DNA of 64,000 nucleotides. Source: Rhizobium oryzihabitans. Its GTDB lineage: Bacteria > Pseudomonadota > Alphaproteobacteria > Rhizobiales > Rhizobiaceae. Below the pieces are notes generated by a model. The model was not told the DNA's origin. It saw only the letters and a list, made by a program, of their open reading frames with translations, and did not search any database. The translations under genes and the position numbers were made by a program. This document shows, in pieces, positions 40,221-49,484 of the stretch; positions within the stretch are counted from its first letter, which is position 1, and each line of letters opens with the position of its first letter. The stretch is from NCBI RefSeq assembly GCF_010669145.1, contig NZ_CP048635.1, positions 1,075,001 to 1,139,000 of the forward strand. The letters are read 5' to 3'.

Positions 40221-40982
40221 ATGACCCACACCGAAACAATGCCGATCGAAGACTATCTCGCGCAGGGCGGTGTCCTAACCTCCCCGGACAATGTGCCGGC
40301 GCGCTATCGCGGCGAATTGCTGCGCCTGATGGCAAGCTTCGTCGATAGCGAACTGGCGGGCTCCGCCGGTTTTGCCGATATCATCAACGACGCGCCGGGT
40401 ATCCAGGAGCGTATCTCTGCCGCCCGCATCGTGCTCGAAAAGACCGATCATGCCGGCCAGATCCTGAAGGTGATGGAAAGCTTCGGCGCCGATGGCGAAC
40501 GTTACGCCGTCCACCACCCCTGGGCCGAGCGCCTTCCCCGCGATGCCGATATCGGGGCTGCCCGCCAGAAAGGCGACATGCGTCTTTCGGTCTTCCATTA
40601 TCCGCTCGGCGGCTGGGTCGACGCCGTCGTCATGAATGTGCTGATGGGCAAGGCGGGGGTCATTCAGCTGCGCGAGCTTTCACATGTCTCCTACCAGCCG
40701 CTGGCCGAGGTTTTCCGCCGCATCCTGCCGCGCGAGGCGCGCCATCTCGAACTTGGCATCGCCGGTCTTGAGCGCATCGCGGCAAATCCGGCCGAACGTG
40801 ATGCGGCCATGGCCTCCATCACCTATTGGCGCCCGCGGGTTGCCGCGAGCTTCGGGCTTTCCGGCTCAGCGCGCTTTGGCACGCTGGCACGGTTCGGCCT
40901 TCGCCATACTCCCAATGAAACACTCCTTGCCGAATGGCAGGCGGACGTCGAAGCGCAATTGTCTGCGCTGAAACTGATCTGA
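40221..40982 (+). CDS. Additional PaaA/PaaC-like ferritin-fold protein
   Basis: 253 residues of the phenylacetate catabolic PaaA/PaaC family, a third member beyond paaA and paaC. It starts 18 bases after paaE and is followed 17 bases later by paaZ. Possible metal ligands align with those of PaaA: E44 (DSELAG), H77 in EKTDHAGQ (the partner glutamate of ExxH is shifted one place, E73, with K74 in its slot) and E172-x-x-H175 (PREARHLEL). It may be a second oxygenase-type subunit or a helper. I do not know a described function for this paralogue. Confidence 0.75.
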   Translation: MTHTETMPIEDYLAQGGVLTSPDNVPARYRGELLRLMASFVDSELAGSAGFADIINDAPGIQERISAARIVLEKTDHAGQILKVMESFGADGERYAVHHPWAERLPRDADIGAARQKGDMRLSVFHYPLGGWVDAVVMNVLMGKAGVIQLRELSHVSYQPLAEVFRRILPREARHLELGIAGLERIAANPAERDAAMASITYWRPRVAASFGLSGSARFGTLARFGLRHTPNETLLAEWQADVEAQLSALKLI

Positions 40983-40998
40983 CAGGAAGGAAATGACT

Positions 40999-43056
40999 AT
41001 GAACGTTCTGGCGTCCCGGCCTCGCCGGCTCGAAAGCTATGTCTGCGGCAGCTGGACTACGGGGGCCAGGGAAGGCGTTCCGCTTCTTGACGCCTCGACC
41101 GGTGCGCCCGTCGCATTCATCGATTCGAGCGGCATCGATTTTGCCAGCACCCTTGCCTATGGTCGGGAAAAGGCCGGTCCGGCGCTGCGCCGCATGTCCT
41201 TCCATGAACGGGCCGCGATGCTGAAGGCGCTTGGCCTGGCGCTGATGGACCGCAAGGAAGAGTTTTACGCGCTTTCCGCAGCCACCGGCGCTACCCGCGC
41301 CGACAGCTGGGTCGATATTGACGGCGGCATCGGCACGTTGCTTTCCTACGCCTCCAAGGGCCGGCGCGAACTGCCCAATACCCGCGTGCTGCTGGATGGT
41401 GATGCCGAGGCTTTGTCGAAGGACGGCACTTTTTCCGCCCAGCATATTCTAAGCCCGCTTCAAGGCGTGGCGGTACACATCAACGCCTTCAATTTTCCCT
41501 GCTGGGGCATGCTGGAAAAGCTTGCCCCGACGCTGCTTGCCGGCATGCCGGCAATCGTCAAACCCGCTAGCCAGACGGCCTATCTGACGGAACTGATGGT
41601 GCGCCGGATGATTGAGACAGGCCTTCTGCCGGAAGGTGCGGTGCAGCTTATTGCTGGCTCGGTCGGCGATCTGCTCGATCATGTCGAGGGTCAGGACGTC
41701 GTCACCTTCACCGGCTCGGCCTCCACCGGCCGTAAACTAAAGAGCCATCCTGCCGTTATCGGCAATTCCGTCCGCTTCACCATGGAAGCCGATAGCCTCA
41801 ATGCCTCCGTGCTCGGCATCGATGCCGGGCCCGGAACCGAGGAATTCGATCTCTTCGTCAAGGAAGTTGCTCGTGAAATGACGTCGAAAGCCGGGCAGAA
41901 ATGCACGGCCATCCGCCGTGTCATCGCGCCGCGCGCCCATTGTGATGCGCTGGTCGCGGCCTTGGGCGACCGGCTGGGCAAGACGGTGCTTGGCAATCCC
42001 ACCGACGAAAACGTCCGCATGGGTCCGCTCGCCAGCCTCGACCAGCGCGACGAAGTGCGTGCCCGCATCCGCGATCTGCTCGGCGATGCGGAAATCGTTG
42101 CCGGTGATCCCGATATGCCGCGCATCGTTTCCGGTAATGCCGAGGCCGGTGCCTTTCTCAATCCGGTGCTGCTTTATTGCGACCGCCCCTTCGAGGCGAA
42201 GGCCGTGCATGACGTCGAGGCTTTCGGCCCGGTCAGCACCGTCATGCCCTATGACCGCGCCGAGGAGGCCGTTGATCTCGCGCGTCGTGGCAAGGGCAGT
42301 CTCGTCGCCTCGGTCTTCACCAATGATCCGGCCTTTGCGGAGGAGGTCGTGCTTGGCATGGCGCCGTTCCATGGCCGGGTGATGATCGGCAACCGCGTCA
42401 GCGCCAGGACCTCGACCGGCCACGGCTCGCCGTTGCCCGGCCTCGTCCATGGCGGTCCCGGCCGCGCCGGCGGCGGCGAGGAGCTTGGCGGCATGCGCGG
42501 CGTCAAACATTACATGCAGCGCACTGCCATACAGGGCTCGCCGACACTTCTTTCAGCGGTCACCGGCCGCTGGGTTGCCGGCGCGCAGACACAGACGGAC
42601 GGTGAACATCCCTTCCGCAAGTCGCTGGCGGAGCTTCGCATCGGCGATCAGCTGGTCACCGCCACTCGTCGGGTGACGCTGGAGGATATCGAACATTTCG
42701 CCAATTTTACCGGCGATACATTCTACGCACATATGGACGAGGAAGCGGCCAGGGCCAATCCGTTCTTTGAGGGACGCGTTGCCCACGGTTATCTGATCGT
42801 CTCCTTCGCGGCAGGCCTTTTCGTCGATCCCGCACCGGGTCCGGTGCTTGCCAATTACGGTGTCGACAATCTGCGCTTCCTCACGCCGGTTAATCCGGGG
42901 GACACGTTGCAGGTGCAGCTGACCTGCAAGGAAATCAATCCGCGCGTCGATGCCGAGCACGGGGAGGTGCGCTGGGACTGCAAGGTCACCAACCAGAACG
43001 ATGTTGCCGTCGCCCAGTATGACGTTCTGACCATGGTGGCGAAAACGAGAAGCTGA
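40999..43056 (+). CDS. paaZ: Oxepin-CoA hydrolase / 3-oxo-5,6-dehydrosuberyl-CoA semialdehyde dehydrogenase
   Basis: 685 residues, a fusion. N-terminal aldehyde dehydrogenase (1-about 520) with catalytic cysteine in GQKCTAIRRV and glutamate in MEADSLNA; C-terminal MaoC-type hydratase (about 540-680) with DTFYAHMDEEAARANPFF and GRVAHGY. It opens the oxepin ring and oxidises the aldehyde formed. The ATG at 40999 is 8 bases after AGGAAGG; the earlier ATG at 40993 is only 2 bases from it. Confidence 0.93.
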   Translation: MNVLASRPRRLESYVCGSWTTGAREGVPLLDASTGAPVAFIDSSGIDFASTLAYGREKAGPALRRMSFHERAAMLKALGLALMDRKEEFYALSAATGATRADSWVDIDGGIGTLLSYASKGRRELPNTRVLLDGDAEALSKDGTFSAQHILSPLQGVAVHINAFNFPCWGMLEKLAPTLLAGMPAIVKPASQTAYLTELMVRRMIETGLLPEGAVQLIAGSVGDLLDHVEGQDVVTFTGSASTGRKLKSHPAVIGNSVRFTMEADSLNASVLGIDAGPGTEEFDLFVKEVAREMTSKAGQKCTAIRRVIAPRAHCDALVAALGDRLGKTVLGNPTDENVRMGPLASLDQRDEVRARIRDLLGDAEIVAGDPDMPRIVSGNAEAGAFLNPVLLYCDRPFEAKAVHDVEAFGPVSTVMPYDRAEEAVDLARRGKGSLVASVFTNDPAFAEEVVLGMAPFHGRVMIGNRVSARTSTGHGSPLPGLVHGGPGRAGGGEELGGMRGVKHYMQRTAIQGSPTLLSAVTGRWVAGAQTQTDGEHPFRKSLAELRIGDQLVTATRRVTLEDIEHFANFTGDTFYAHMDEEAARANPFFEGRVAHGYLIVSFAAGLFVDPAPGPVLANYGVDNLRFLTPVNPGDTLQVQLTCKEINPRVDAEHGEVRWDCKVTNQNDVAVAQYDVLTMVAKTRS

Positions 43057-43076
43057 ACCTTTGGGCACGGCGAGGA

Positions 43077-43104
43077 GGCCTGATCTTGAGTGCGAGATCG
43101 GGCC
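43077..43104. terminator. Hairpin between paaZ and paaR
   Basis: GGCCTGATCT (43077-43086) pairs with AGATCGGGCC (43095-43104) over ten pairs with one G-T. There is no T run, so it may be a weak or Rho-assisted terminator for the convergent genes. Confidence 0.5.
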
Positions 43105-43174
43105 TGTCGGATCACGGGAGATGTGGAGAAGGGCGTCTTGAGTCGTTCGTTGTGGAAAAGAGCGATGGTGCGCG

Positions 43175-43771
43175 TCAGCGCACGGCTTTAACGCCTTCGA
43201 GGATGAGCGTGGTTGCGATATCCGCATATTCGTCGCGTGTGACAGGGCCGTTCGGCCTGAACCACATATAGACCCAGTTCATCATGCCGAAGAGCGACAT
43301 GGTCACTGGCATCAGCAATGGCCGGTCCCGGTTAAGGTCGGGGTTGACCTGCTGTATCACGCCGGAGAAGCGCTTGACGATTCGTCTTTCGATCGCCTGC
43401 AGCTCCGCAAGCTGTTCCTGCGACAGCGCGCTGGTGCCGTTGAGCTGCACCTTGTGTTCGTTATCGCGGCCTTCGTAGTTCTTCATGACGGCCTTCACGA
43501 GAAGGCGCAGGCGCTCCTGCGGCGCCACATCGCTACGATCCGCCGCTTCGATCGCGCCGTCGAGTTCCGTCAGGTGCGTGCGGACGATGTCGAATATCAA
43601 CGCGTCCTTGCCGGGATAATAGTGATAGAGCAGGGCCTTGGAGACATTGCTGTGCGAGGCGATCATCGACATGGAAGCCTTCTCCATGCCCACCTCGGCA
43701 AACACCGCCGCGGCACTCGTCAGAATGCCACGCTGTTTTTCCTCGAAATCAACTGCCCGCGTCCGTGCCAT
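43175..43771 (-). CDS. paaR: TetR-family regulator, PaaR-like
   Basis: About 198 residues. N-terminal HTH (ILTSAAAVFAEVGMEKASMS, MIASHSNVSKALLYHYYPGK) and a helical ligand domain. It is the last gene of the leftward paaG-paaI-paaK-paaR unit. TetR-type PaaR proteins repress paa genes until phenylacetyl-CoA binds; ACCG-NN-CGGT palindromes at 35106 and 46502 are candidate targets. An upstream ATG at 43792 is possible, but AGGAAG precedes the one at 43771. Confidence 0.82.
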   Translation of the reverse strand: MARTRAVDFEEKQRGILTSAAAVFAEVGMEKASMSMIASHSNVSKALLYHYYPGKDALIFDIVRTHLTELDGAIEAADRSDVAPQERLRLLVKAVMKNYEGRDNEHKVQLNGTSALSQEQLAELQAIERRIVKRFSGVIQQVNPDLNRDRPLLMPVTMSLFGMMNWVYMWFRPNGPVTRDEYADIATTLILEGVKAVR

Positions 43772-43876
43772 GGTCTTCCTGTTTCTGCTCATTCCCGGGT
43801 GATTGCCGTGGGAGGGGTGCCGCTCCTCCCTTTACACAGTCAACCCGGTGCCGGACTATTCCGGCTTTTCCTTCAT

Positions 43877-45186
43877 TCATTCTTTCGGGCGGTTGTCCAC
43901 CACCCGCTTCGCCTTGCCTTCCGAGCGCGCCACGCCTCCGGGCTCATGCACCGAAATCTTCGTGGAAACGCCAACCACGCTCTTGATGTGGTGGGCAAGC
44001 TCTTTCGCAGATCCGGTGCGTGCGCCCTCATCGGTCGCGTCCAGCGTACATTCGACGTGAACCGTCATGTTGTCCATACGGCCCGAACGGCTGAGCTCGA
44101 TCTGGAAATGAGGGGCAAGGCCGCGACATTTCAGGATCTGTTCCTCGATCTGCGTGGGGAAAACATTGACGCCGCGCAGGATCATCATGTCGTCGGAACG
44201 TCCGGTTATCTTCTCCATGCGGCGCATGGACCGCGCCGTGCCGGGTAGCAGCCGCGTCAGGTCCCGCGTGCGGTAGCGCACGATCGGCAGGCCTTCCTTG
44301 GTCAGTGTCGTGAAGACCAGCTCGCCAAGTTCGCCATCCGGCAGCACGTCACCTGTCACCGGATCGATGATTTCGGGGTAGAAATGATCCTCCCAGATGT
44401 GCAGGCCGTCCTTCGTCTCGACGCATTCGTTGGCGACACCGGGCCCCATCACTTCCGAAAGACCGTAGATATCGACGGCGTGCATGTCGAAAGCCTGCTC
44501 GATCTCCTGCCGCATCGAATTGGTCCATGGTTCGGCGCCGAAAATGCCGACGGCGAGGGAGCTTTCGCGCGGGTCGATGCCATGACGGCGGAACTCGTCG
44601 AGGATGGAGAGCATATAGGAAGGCGTGACCATAATGATGCGCGGCTTGAAATCCTGCATCAAGGTCACCTGGCGTTCTGTCATGCCGCCGGAAATCGGCA
44701 CGACCGTGCAGCCGAGTTTCTCTGCGCCGTAATGCGCGCCGAGGCCGCCGGTGAACAGGCCATAACCATAGGCGACATGGACGATATCGCCGGCACGGCC
44801 GCCCGAGGCGCGGATCGAACGGGCGACGACGGTTGCCCAGGTGTCGATGTCCTTTGCGGTGTAGCCAACGACGGTCGGCTTGCCGGTGGTGCCGGAGGAG
44901 GCGTGGATTCGGGCGAGCTTTTCGCGCGGCACGGCGAACATGCCAAACGGATAGGTGTCGCGCAGGTCCTTCTTGGTGGTGAAGGGGAATTTTGCGAGAT
45001 CCGACAACGTCTTCAGGTCTGAGGGGTGAACGCCGACCTCATCGAAGCGCTGGCGGTAAAAGGGGGAATTCTCGTAGGCGTGGGTCAGCGACCACTTCAT
45101 GCGCTCAAGTTGCAGCGCGGAAATCTCGTCGCGCGACGCCGTCTCGATCGTGTCGAGGTCGCCGGGGCGGGGGAAAGGTCTTCCAT
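43877..45186 (-). CDS. paaK: Phenylacetate-CoA ligase (frameshifted near the start)
   Basis: First enzyme of the pathway, activating phenylacetate with ATP and CoA. Repaired length 436 residues, the family norm. AMP-binding motif HASSGTTGKPTVVGYT, then IYGLSEVMGPG and the C-terminal RGVNVFPTQIEEQIL are seen. The first 10 or so codons (from ATG 45186) are out of frame with the rest: one missing base in the G runs at plus-strand 45164-45173 (GGGG and GGGGG) accounts for it, giving ...RPGDLDTIETASRDEI. As read, a start at an internal ATG (45100) would drop about 30 residues. Confidence 0.9.
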
Positions 45187-45226
45187 TAAAATCTCCTCCG
45201 AGAATGCGATGGTACCGGCGTCGGCT

Positions 45227-45667
45227 CTACTCCGGCAGATGGGTACCCTTGACTGTTCGCGAGTGGCCGCGGAATTCCGCAACGTGCTCGCCCTCCTGAT
45301 TGGTGATGCGGATATCGTAGATCCCGGCCCGTCCGCGGCGCGACACCTCCCGTGCCGTCGCCGTCAGCCGGTCGCCCTTGAAAGCCGGCGCGATATAGGT
45401 CACCGAACAGTGCTGGGCGACAGTGCGCTGGTTATAGGTATTGCAGGCAAAGGCGAATGCGGAATCCGCCAGCGTGAAGATATATCCGCCATGGCAGGTG
45501 CCATGGCCATTCGTCATGGTTTCGGCAATCGTCATCGTGATCGTCGCCTCGCCGGGCGCGACCGCAAGAAGCTCCATGCCAAGATGGCGGGTGGCGTTGT
45601 CATCGTCCCACATTGCTTTGGCGCAGGCTTCGGCCAGTGCCTGCGGGGAAAGGCTGGCGGCGCTCAT
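45227..45667 (-). CDS. paaI: Hotdog-fold acyl-CoA thioesterase PaaI
   Basis: 146 residues. Hotdog thioesterase with the signature GHGTCHGGYIFTLADSAFAF (about 53-72), which hydrolyses stalled ring-hydroxylated phenylacetyl-CoA species and so frees CoA. Its ATG overlaps the paaG stop by four bases. Confidence 0.92.
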   Translation of the reverse strand: MSAASLSPQALAEACAKAMWDDDNATRHLGMELLAVAPGEATITMTIAETMTNGHGTCHGGYIFTLADSAFAFACNTYNQRTVAQHCSVTYIAPAFKGDRLTATAREVSRRGRAGIYDIRITNQEGEHVAEFRGHSRTVKGTHLPE

Positions 45668-46452
45668 TTGCCTTTGAACTCCGGTTTGCGCTTTTCGAGG
45701 AAGGCGGCAACGCCTTCGGCATAATCGGCGCTGCGCCCGGCCTCACACTGCAGGTCGCGTTCGAGGTCGAGCTGCTGATCCAGCGAATTGGTCGCAGCCG
45801 CCTGTATGGCGCGTTTCGTCATGCCAAGCCCTTTGGTCGGACCTGCGGCGAGGCGGGTGGCGAGCGCGGATGCCTCCTCCAGCAACTTGTCGTCATCGAC
45901 GGCGCGCCAGATCAGGCCCCAGTCGGCGGCGGTTTCGGCTGCAAGCGGTTCTGCGGTGAGCGTGAGCGCCTTGGCACGGGCCTCGCCGATCAGACGCGGC
46001 AGGCTCCAGGTGCCGCCGGAATCCGGCACGAGGCCGATCTTGGCGAAGGCCTGGATGAAGCGGGCGGAGCGGGCGGCAAGGGTGATATCGCAGGCAAAGG
46101 CGATATTGGCGCCAGCGCCGGCGGCAACGCCGTTGACGGCACAGATGACCGGCTTCTCCAGGCTGCGGATCAGGCGCAGCAATGGATTATAGAAGGTCTC
46201 GATGGTGTGGCCGAGATCCGGCACGCCCTTCTTAGGGTCACGATCGCCAAGGTCCTGGCCGGCGCAGAAACCGCGGCCGGCACCGGTCAACAGGACGGCG
46301 CGGACATCCGCATCCGCATTGGCGCGCTCGAAACCGGCGCGTAGTGCAAGATGCATTTCTTCGTTGAAGGCATTGAGCCTGTCCGGGCGGTTCAGCGTCA
46401 GGCTGAGAACGCCATCGGCAAACGCAGACAGAATAGTGTCTGAATCCGACAT
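45664..46452 (-). CDS. paaG: 1,2-epoxyphenylacetyl-CoA isomerase
   Basis: 262 residues of the crotonase family. Converts the ring epoxide to oxepin-CoA. Oxyanion-hole segments GAGRGFCAGQDLGDRD and NGVAAGAGANIAFACD are present, as is the PaaG-type catalytic aspartate region (GLVPDSGGTWSLPRLIG). ATG at 46452 with GGAGG upstream is chosen; the frame extends further back into the promoter. First gene of the leftward paa unit. Confidence 0.92.
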   Translation of the reverse strand: MSDSDTILSAFADGVLSLTLNRPDRLNAFNEEMHLALRAGFERANADADVRAVLLTGAGRGFCAGQDLGDRDPKKGVPDLGHTIETFYNPLLRLIRSLEKPVICAVNGVAAGAGANIAFACDITLAARSARFIQAFAKIGLVPDSGGTWSLPRLIGEARAKALTLTAEPLAAETAADWGLIWRAVDDDKLLEEASALATRLAAGPTKGLGMTKRAIQAAATNSLDQQLDLERDLQCEAGRSADYAEGVAAFLEKRKPEFKGK

Positions 46453-46497
46453 GTTTCCTCCCTGTCGCCCTTCCCAGCGGCGACCGTAAAAAAGTTC

Positions 46498-46526
46498 TTG
46501 CATAAACCGGCCGGTCAGTCAATTAT
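46498..46526. promoter_or_regulatory. Divergent paaG/paaN promoter with TetR-type operator, copy 2
   Basis: Core ACCGGCCGGT (46506-46515) within 46502-46523, matching 15 of 22 bases with the site before paaJ and sharing the ACCG-NN-CGGTC core. On the plus strand TTGCAT (46498-46503), 17 bases, AATTAT (46521-46526) could be the paaN promoter, with the operator in its spacer. The leftward promoter is less clear. Confidence 0.55.
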
Positions 46527-46553
46527 AAAACAGCAGACTGGGAGGAGCCAGAT

Positions 46554-48218
46554 ATGACCGGACTATTCGAGCGCCATCAACCGACGCTGCAAGCGGCGAC
46601 TGATGCTGCGGCCAAGCGCGATTACTGGTCGGCCTATCCCGAGGTCCCAAGCGGCAAGATCTATGGCGAAACCGCCAAGGATGATGGTCTAGCCTCTTAC
46701 AAGGCGCGCCTCGCGCAGCCCTTCGACCTGCCCGGACACCCTGCAGACAAAAGTCCTGTCGGCGTGGAAATCTCTCCCTTCGGCCCGGCGCTCGGCATTA
46801 CCTATCCCGCCGCATCCCCCGATCTGCTGATTTCGGCGTCTCGCGCCGCCGCGTCGCAATGGGCATCCGCATCGCCGGAGGTGCGCACCGGCATCTGTCT
46901 CGAAATCCTGGCGCGGCTGAATGCCAGAAGCTTCGAGATGGCGAATGCCGTTATGCATACGACGGGCCAGGCCTTTGCCATGGCCTTTCAGGCCGGCGGC
47001 CCGCATGCCCAGGATCGTGGTCTTGAGGCGGTGGCCTATGCCTATGCCGAGATGAGCCGCACACCTTTGCAGGCGATCTGGACGAAGCCGCAGGGCAGGG
47101 GCGAGCCTATCGTCATGGAGAAGCACTGGCGCATTTTTCCGCGCGGTATTTCACTGGTCATCGGCTGCAACACGTTTCCCACCTGGAACAGCTATCCCGG
47201 CCTTTTCGCCAGCCTTGCCACCGGCAATACGGTCATCGTCAAGCCGCACCCGGCCGCGATCCTGCCTCTGGCCATCACCGTTGAGATAGCCCGTCAGGTG
47301 CTGGTGGAAGAGGGGTTTGCGGCCGACATCGTGCTGCTTGCCACTGATGCGCCCGGCGCCGAGATTACGAAGGATCTCGTGCGGCATCCCGCCATCGCTA
47401 TCATCGACTATACCGGTTCGAACAGTTTCGGCAGCTGGGTGCGCGAAAACGCCGGCAGCGCCGATGTCTATACCGAAGAGGCGGGCGTCAATTCCATCGT
47501 CATCGGCGCCACCGACGATTTCGCCGGCATGTGCGGCAACATTGCCTTTTCGCTGTCGCTCTATTCCGGCCAGATGTGCACGGCGCCACAGGATATTTTC
47601 GTGCCGCGCGGCGGTATCGAAACGAATGAGGGTCACAAGAGCTTCGAGGAGGTCGCGTCCGGTATCACCGCTGCCGTCGATGCCCTGCTTGCCGATCCGG
47701 CGCGTGCGGCCGGTATCTGCGGAGCGATCGCCAATCCCGACACGCTTGCCCGCATTGCGGCGGCCCGGTCGGTCGGACGTGTATTGCGCGAGTCCATGCC
47801 GGTCGAGGGACTTGACGAGGCGCGCACCGCGACACCCCTGATCCTTGCCGTCGATGCGGCCGATACGGATGCTTATGGTGAGGAGCGCTTCGGCCCGATT
47901 GCCTTCGTCGTTGCTGTCGACAACGTGACCGAGGGCGTCAACCGCGCTGCTGAACTTGCCGAGCGCAAGGGGGCGATTACGGCCGCACTCTACGAAACAG
48001 ACGAGGCACGAATTCTCGGCGCAGCCGACCGTTTCGCTGCCGCAGGCGTCAATCTTTCGGTCAATCTGACCGGCGGCATCTATGTCAACCAGAGCGCCGC
48101 TTTCAGCGATTTCCACGTTACCGGTGCCAACCCTGCGGGCAATGCCAGCCTGACGGATGCGGCATTTGTTGCAAACCGGTTCCGCGTGGTGATGTGGCGC
48201 CGCCCTGTGGCGGCGTGA
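46554..48218 (+). CDS. paaN: PaaN-type aldehyde dehydrogenase
   Basis: 554 residues, long aldehyde dehydrogenase of the PaaN group, associated with phenylacetate ring opening. Cofactor loop IGCNTFPTWNSYPGLF, the catalytic cysteine in YSGQMCTAPQDIF and an EEAGVNS segment are visible. paaZ in the same cluster already carries an aldehyde dehydrogenase domain, so the two may be redundant or act on different aldehydes. First gene of the rightward unit with the ABC transporter. Confidence 0.85.
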   Translation: MTGLFERHQPTLQAATDAAAKRDYWSAYPEVPSGKIYGETAKDDGLASYKARLAQPFDLPGHPADKSPVGVEISPFGPALGITYPAASPDLLISASRAAASQWASASPEVRTGICLEILARLNARSFEMANAVMHTTGQAFAMAFQAGGPHAQDRGLEAVAYAYAEMSRTPLQAIWTKPQGRGEPIVMEKHWRIFPRGISLVIGCNTFPTWNSYPGLFASLATGNTVIVKPHPAAILPLAITVEIARQVLVEEGFAADIVLLATDAPGAEITKDLVRHPAIAIIDYTGSNSFGSWVRENAGSADVYTEEAGVNSIVIGATDDFAGMCGNIAFSLSLYSGQMCTAPQDIFVPRGGIETNEGHKSFEEVASGITAAVDALLADPARAAGICGAIANPDTLARIAAARSVGRVLRESMPVEGLDEARTATPLILAVDAADTDAYGEERFGPIAFVVAVDNVTEGVNRAAELAERKGAITAALYETDEARILGAADRFAAAGVNLSVNLTGGIYVNQSAAFSDFHVTGANPAGNASLTDAAFVANRFRVVMWRRPVAA

Positions 48219-48263
48219 GAGGAATTTCGACTTAAACTTTTTTCTTTGGGAGGAGAAATCAAC

Positions 48264-49412
48264 ATGAAATTTTTGACGACGACTGCGCTTGCAGCTTCGC
48301 TGGCCTTTGCCCTCGGCTTTGCCGCGCCCGCTTTGGCTGACATCAAGATCGGCGCCACCGTTTCCGAAACCGGCCCCGCATCGTTTTTGGGCGACCCGGA
48401 AGCCAAGACGCTGAAGATGCTCGTGGAAGAGATCAATGCGGCAGGTGGCGTCAATGGCGAGAAGCTGCAGCTTGTCATCTATGATGATGGCGGCGACCCG
48501 AACAAGGCCCGCACCTTTGCGACCCGCCTCGTCGAGGATGATGAAGTCGTTGCGGTCATCGGTGGCACCACGACCGGCACATCCATGGCCGTCATCCCGG
48601 TCCTTTCTGATGCCGAAGTGCCGTTCATCTCGCTTGCCGGCGCAATCGAAATCATCGATCCGGTCAAGCCCTTCGTTTTCAAGACGCCGCATACGGATCG
48701 CATGGCCTGCGCCAAGATTTTCGAGGACATGAAGAAGGCCGGTATCGCCAAGATCGGCCTGATCTCCGGCTCGGACGGTTTCGGCGCTTCCATGCGCAAG
48801 CAGTGCCTGGCGATCATCGGCGAATATGGCATCGAGGTTCTGGCTGACGAGACCTATGGCCCGACCGATGCCGACATGACGCCGCAGCTGACCAACATCA
48901 AGGGCAAGAATGGCATTCAGGCCGTGCTCAATCCGGGCTTCGGCCAGGGCCCGGCGATCGTCACGCGCAACTATGCGCAGCTTGCCGTCGGCCTGCCGCT
49001 CTACCAGTCGCACGGCGTCGCCTCGGACGGCTTTATCGAGCTTGCCGGTGCGCAGGCTGCGGAAGGCGTGCGCCTGCCGGGCACGGCGCTGCTCGTCGCC
49101 GGACTGCTTCCGGAAAGCGACCCGCAGCGCGCCGTGGTCGTCGCCTACAAGCAAGCCTATGAGAAAGCGACCGGAAAGCCGGTCTCGACCTTCGGTGGCT
49201 ATGCTCATGACGCCCTGCGCATTCTCGTTGATGCGATCAAGCGGGCTGGCAGCGCCGAGCCGTCGGCAATCCGTGATGCCATTGAAGGCACATCGGGTCT
49301 TGTCGGAACGACCGGTACGGTGACGATGTCGGCAACGGATCATCTTGGCCTCGATCTCTCAGCCTTTCGCATGCTGAAGATCGAAAACGGCGGTTGGAAA
49401 ATCGTCGAATAA
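48264..49412 (+). CDS. Periplasmic binding protein of a branched-chain amino acid-type ABC transporter
   Basis: 382 residues; signal peptide about 1-23 (ending ALA), then the LivJ-like fold (KIGATVSETGPASFLGDPE; VNGEKLQLVIYDDGGDPNKA). It starts 45 bases after paaN in the same direction with GGGAGGAG upstream. Members of this family next to aromatic degradation genes often bind aromatic acids; phenylacetate or a related acid is the likely ligand by context. Confidence 0.88.
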   Translation: MKFLTTTALAASLAFALGFAAPALADIKIGATVSETGPASFLGDPEAKTLKMLVEEINAAGGVNGEKLQLVIYDDGGDPNKARTFATRLVEDDEVVAVIGGTTTGTSMAVIPVLSDAEVPFISLAGAIEIIDPVKPFVFKTPHTDRMACAKIFEDMKKAGIAKIGLISGSDGFGASMRKQCLAIIGEYGIEVLADETYGPTDADMTPQLTNIKGKNGIQAVLNPGFGQGPAIVTRNYAQLAVGLPLYQSHGVASDGFIELAGAQAAEGVRLPGTALLVAGLLPESDPQRAVVVAYKQAYEKATGKPVSTFGGYAHDALRILVDAIKRAGSAEPSAIRDAIEGTSGLVGTTGTVTMSATDHLGLDLSAFRMLKIENGGWKIVE

Positions 49413-49484
49413 CCGGACCGTGCCGCCGGTCTGCGCCATCAAGGCGCTGACCGGCGGGAACCGTCGCGCCAAGCGGAGGCCCCC

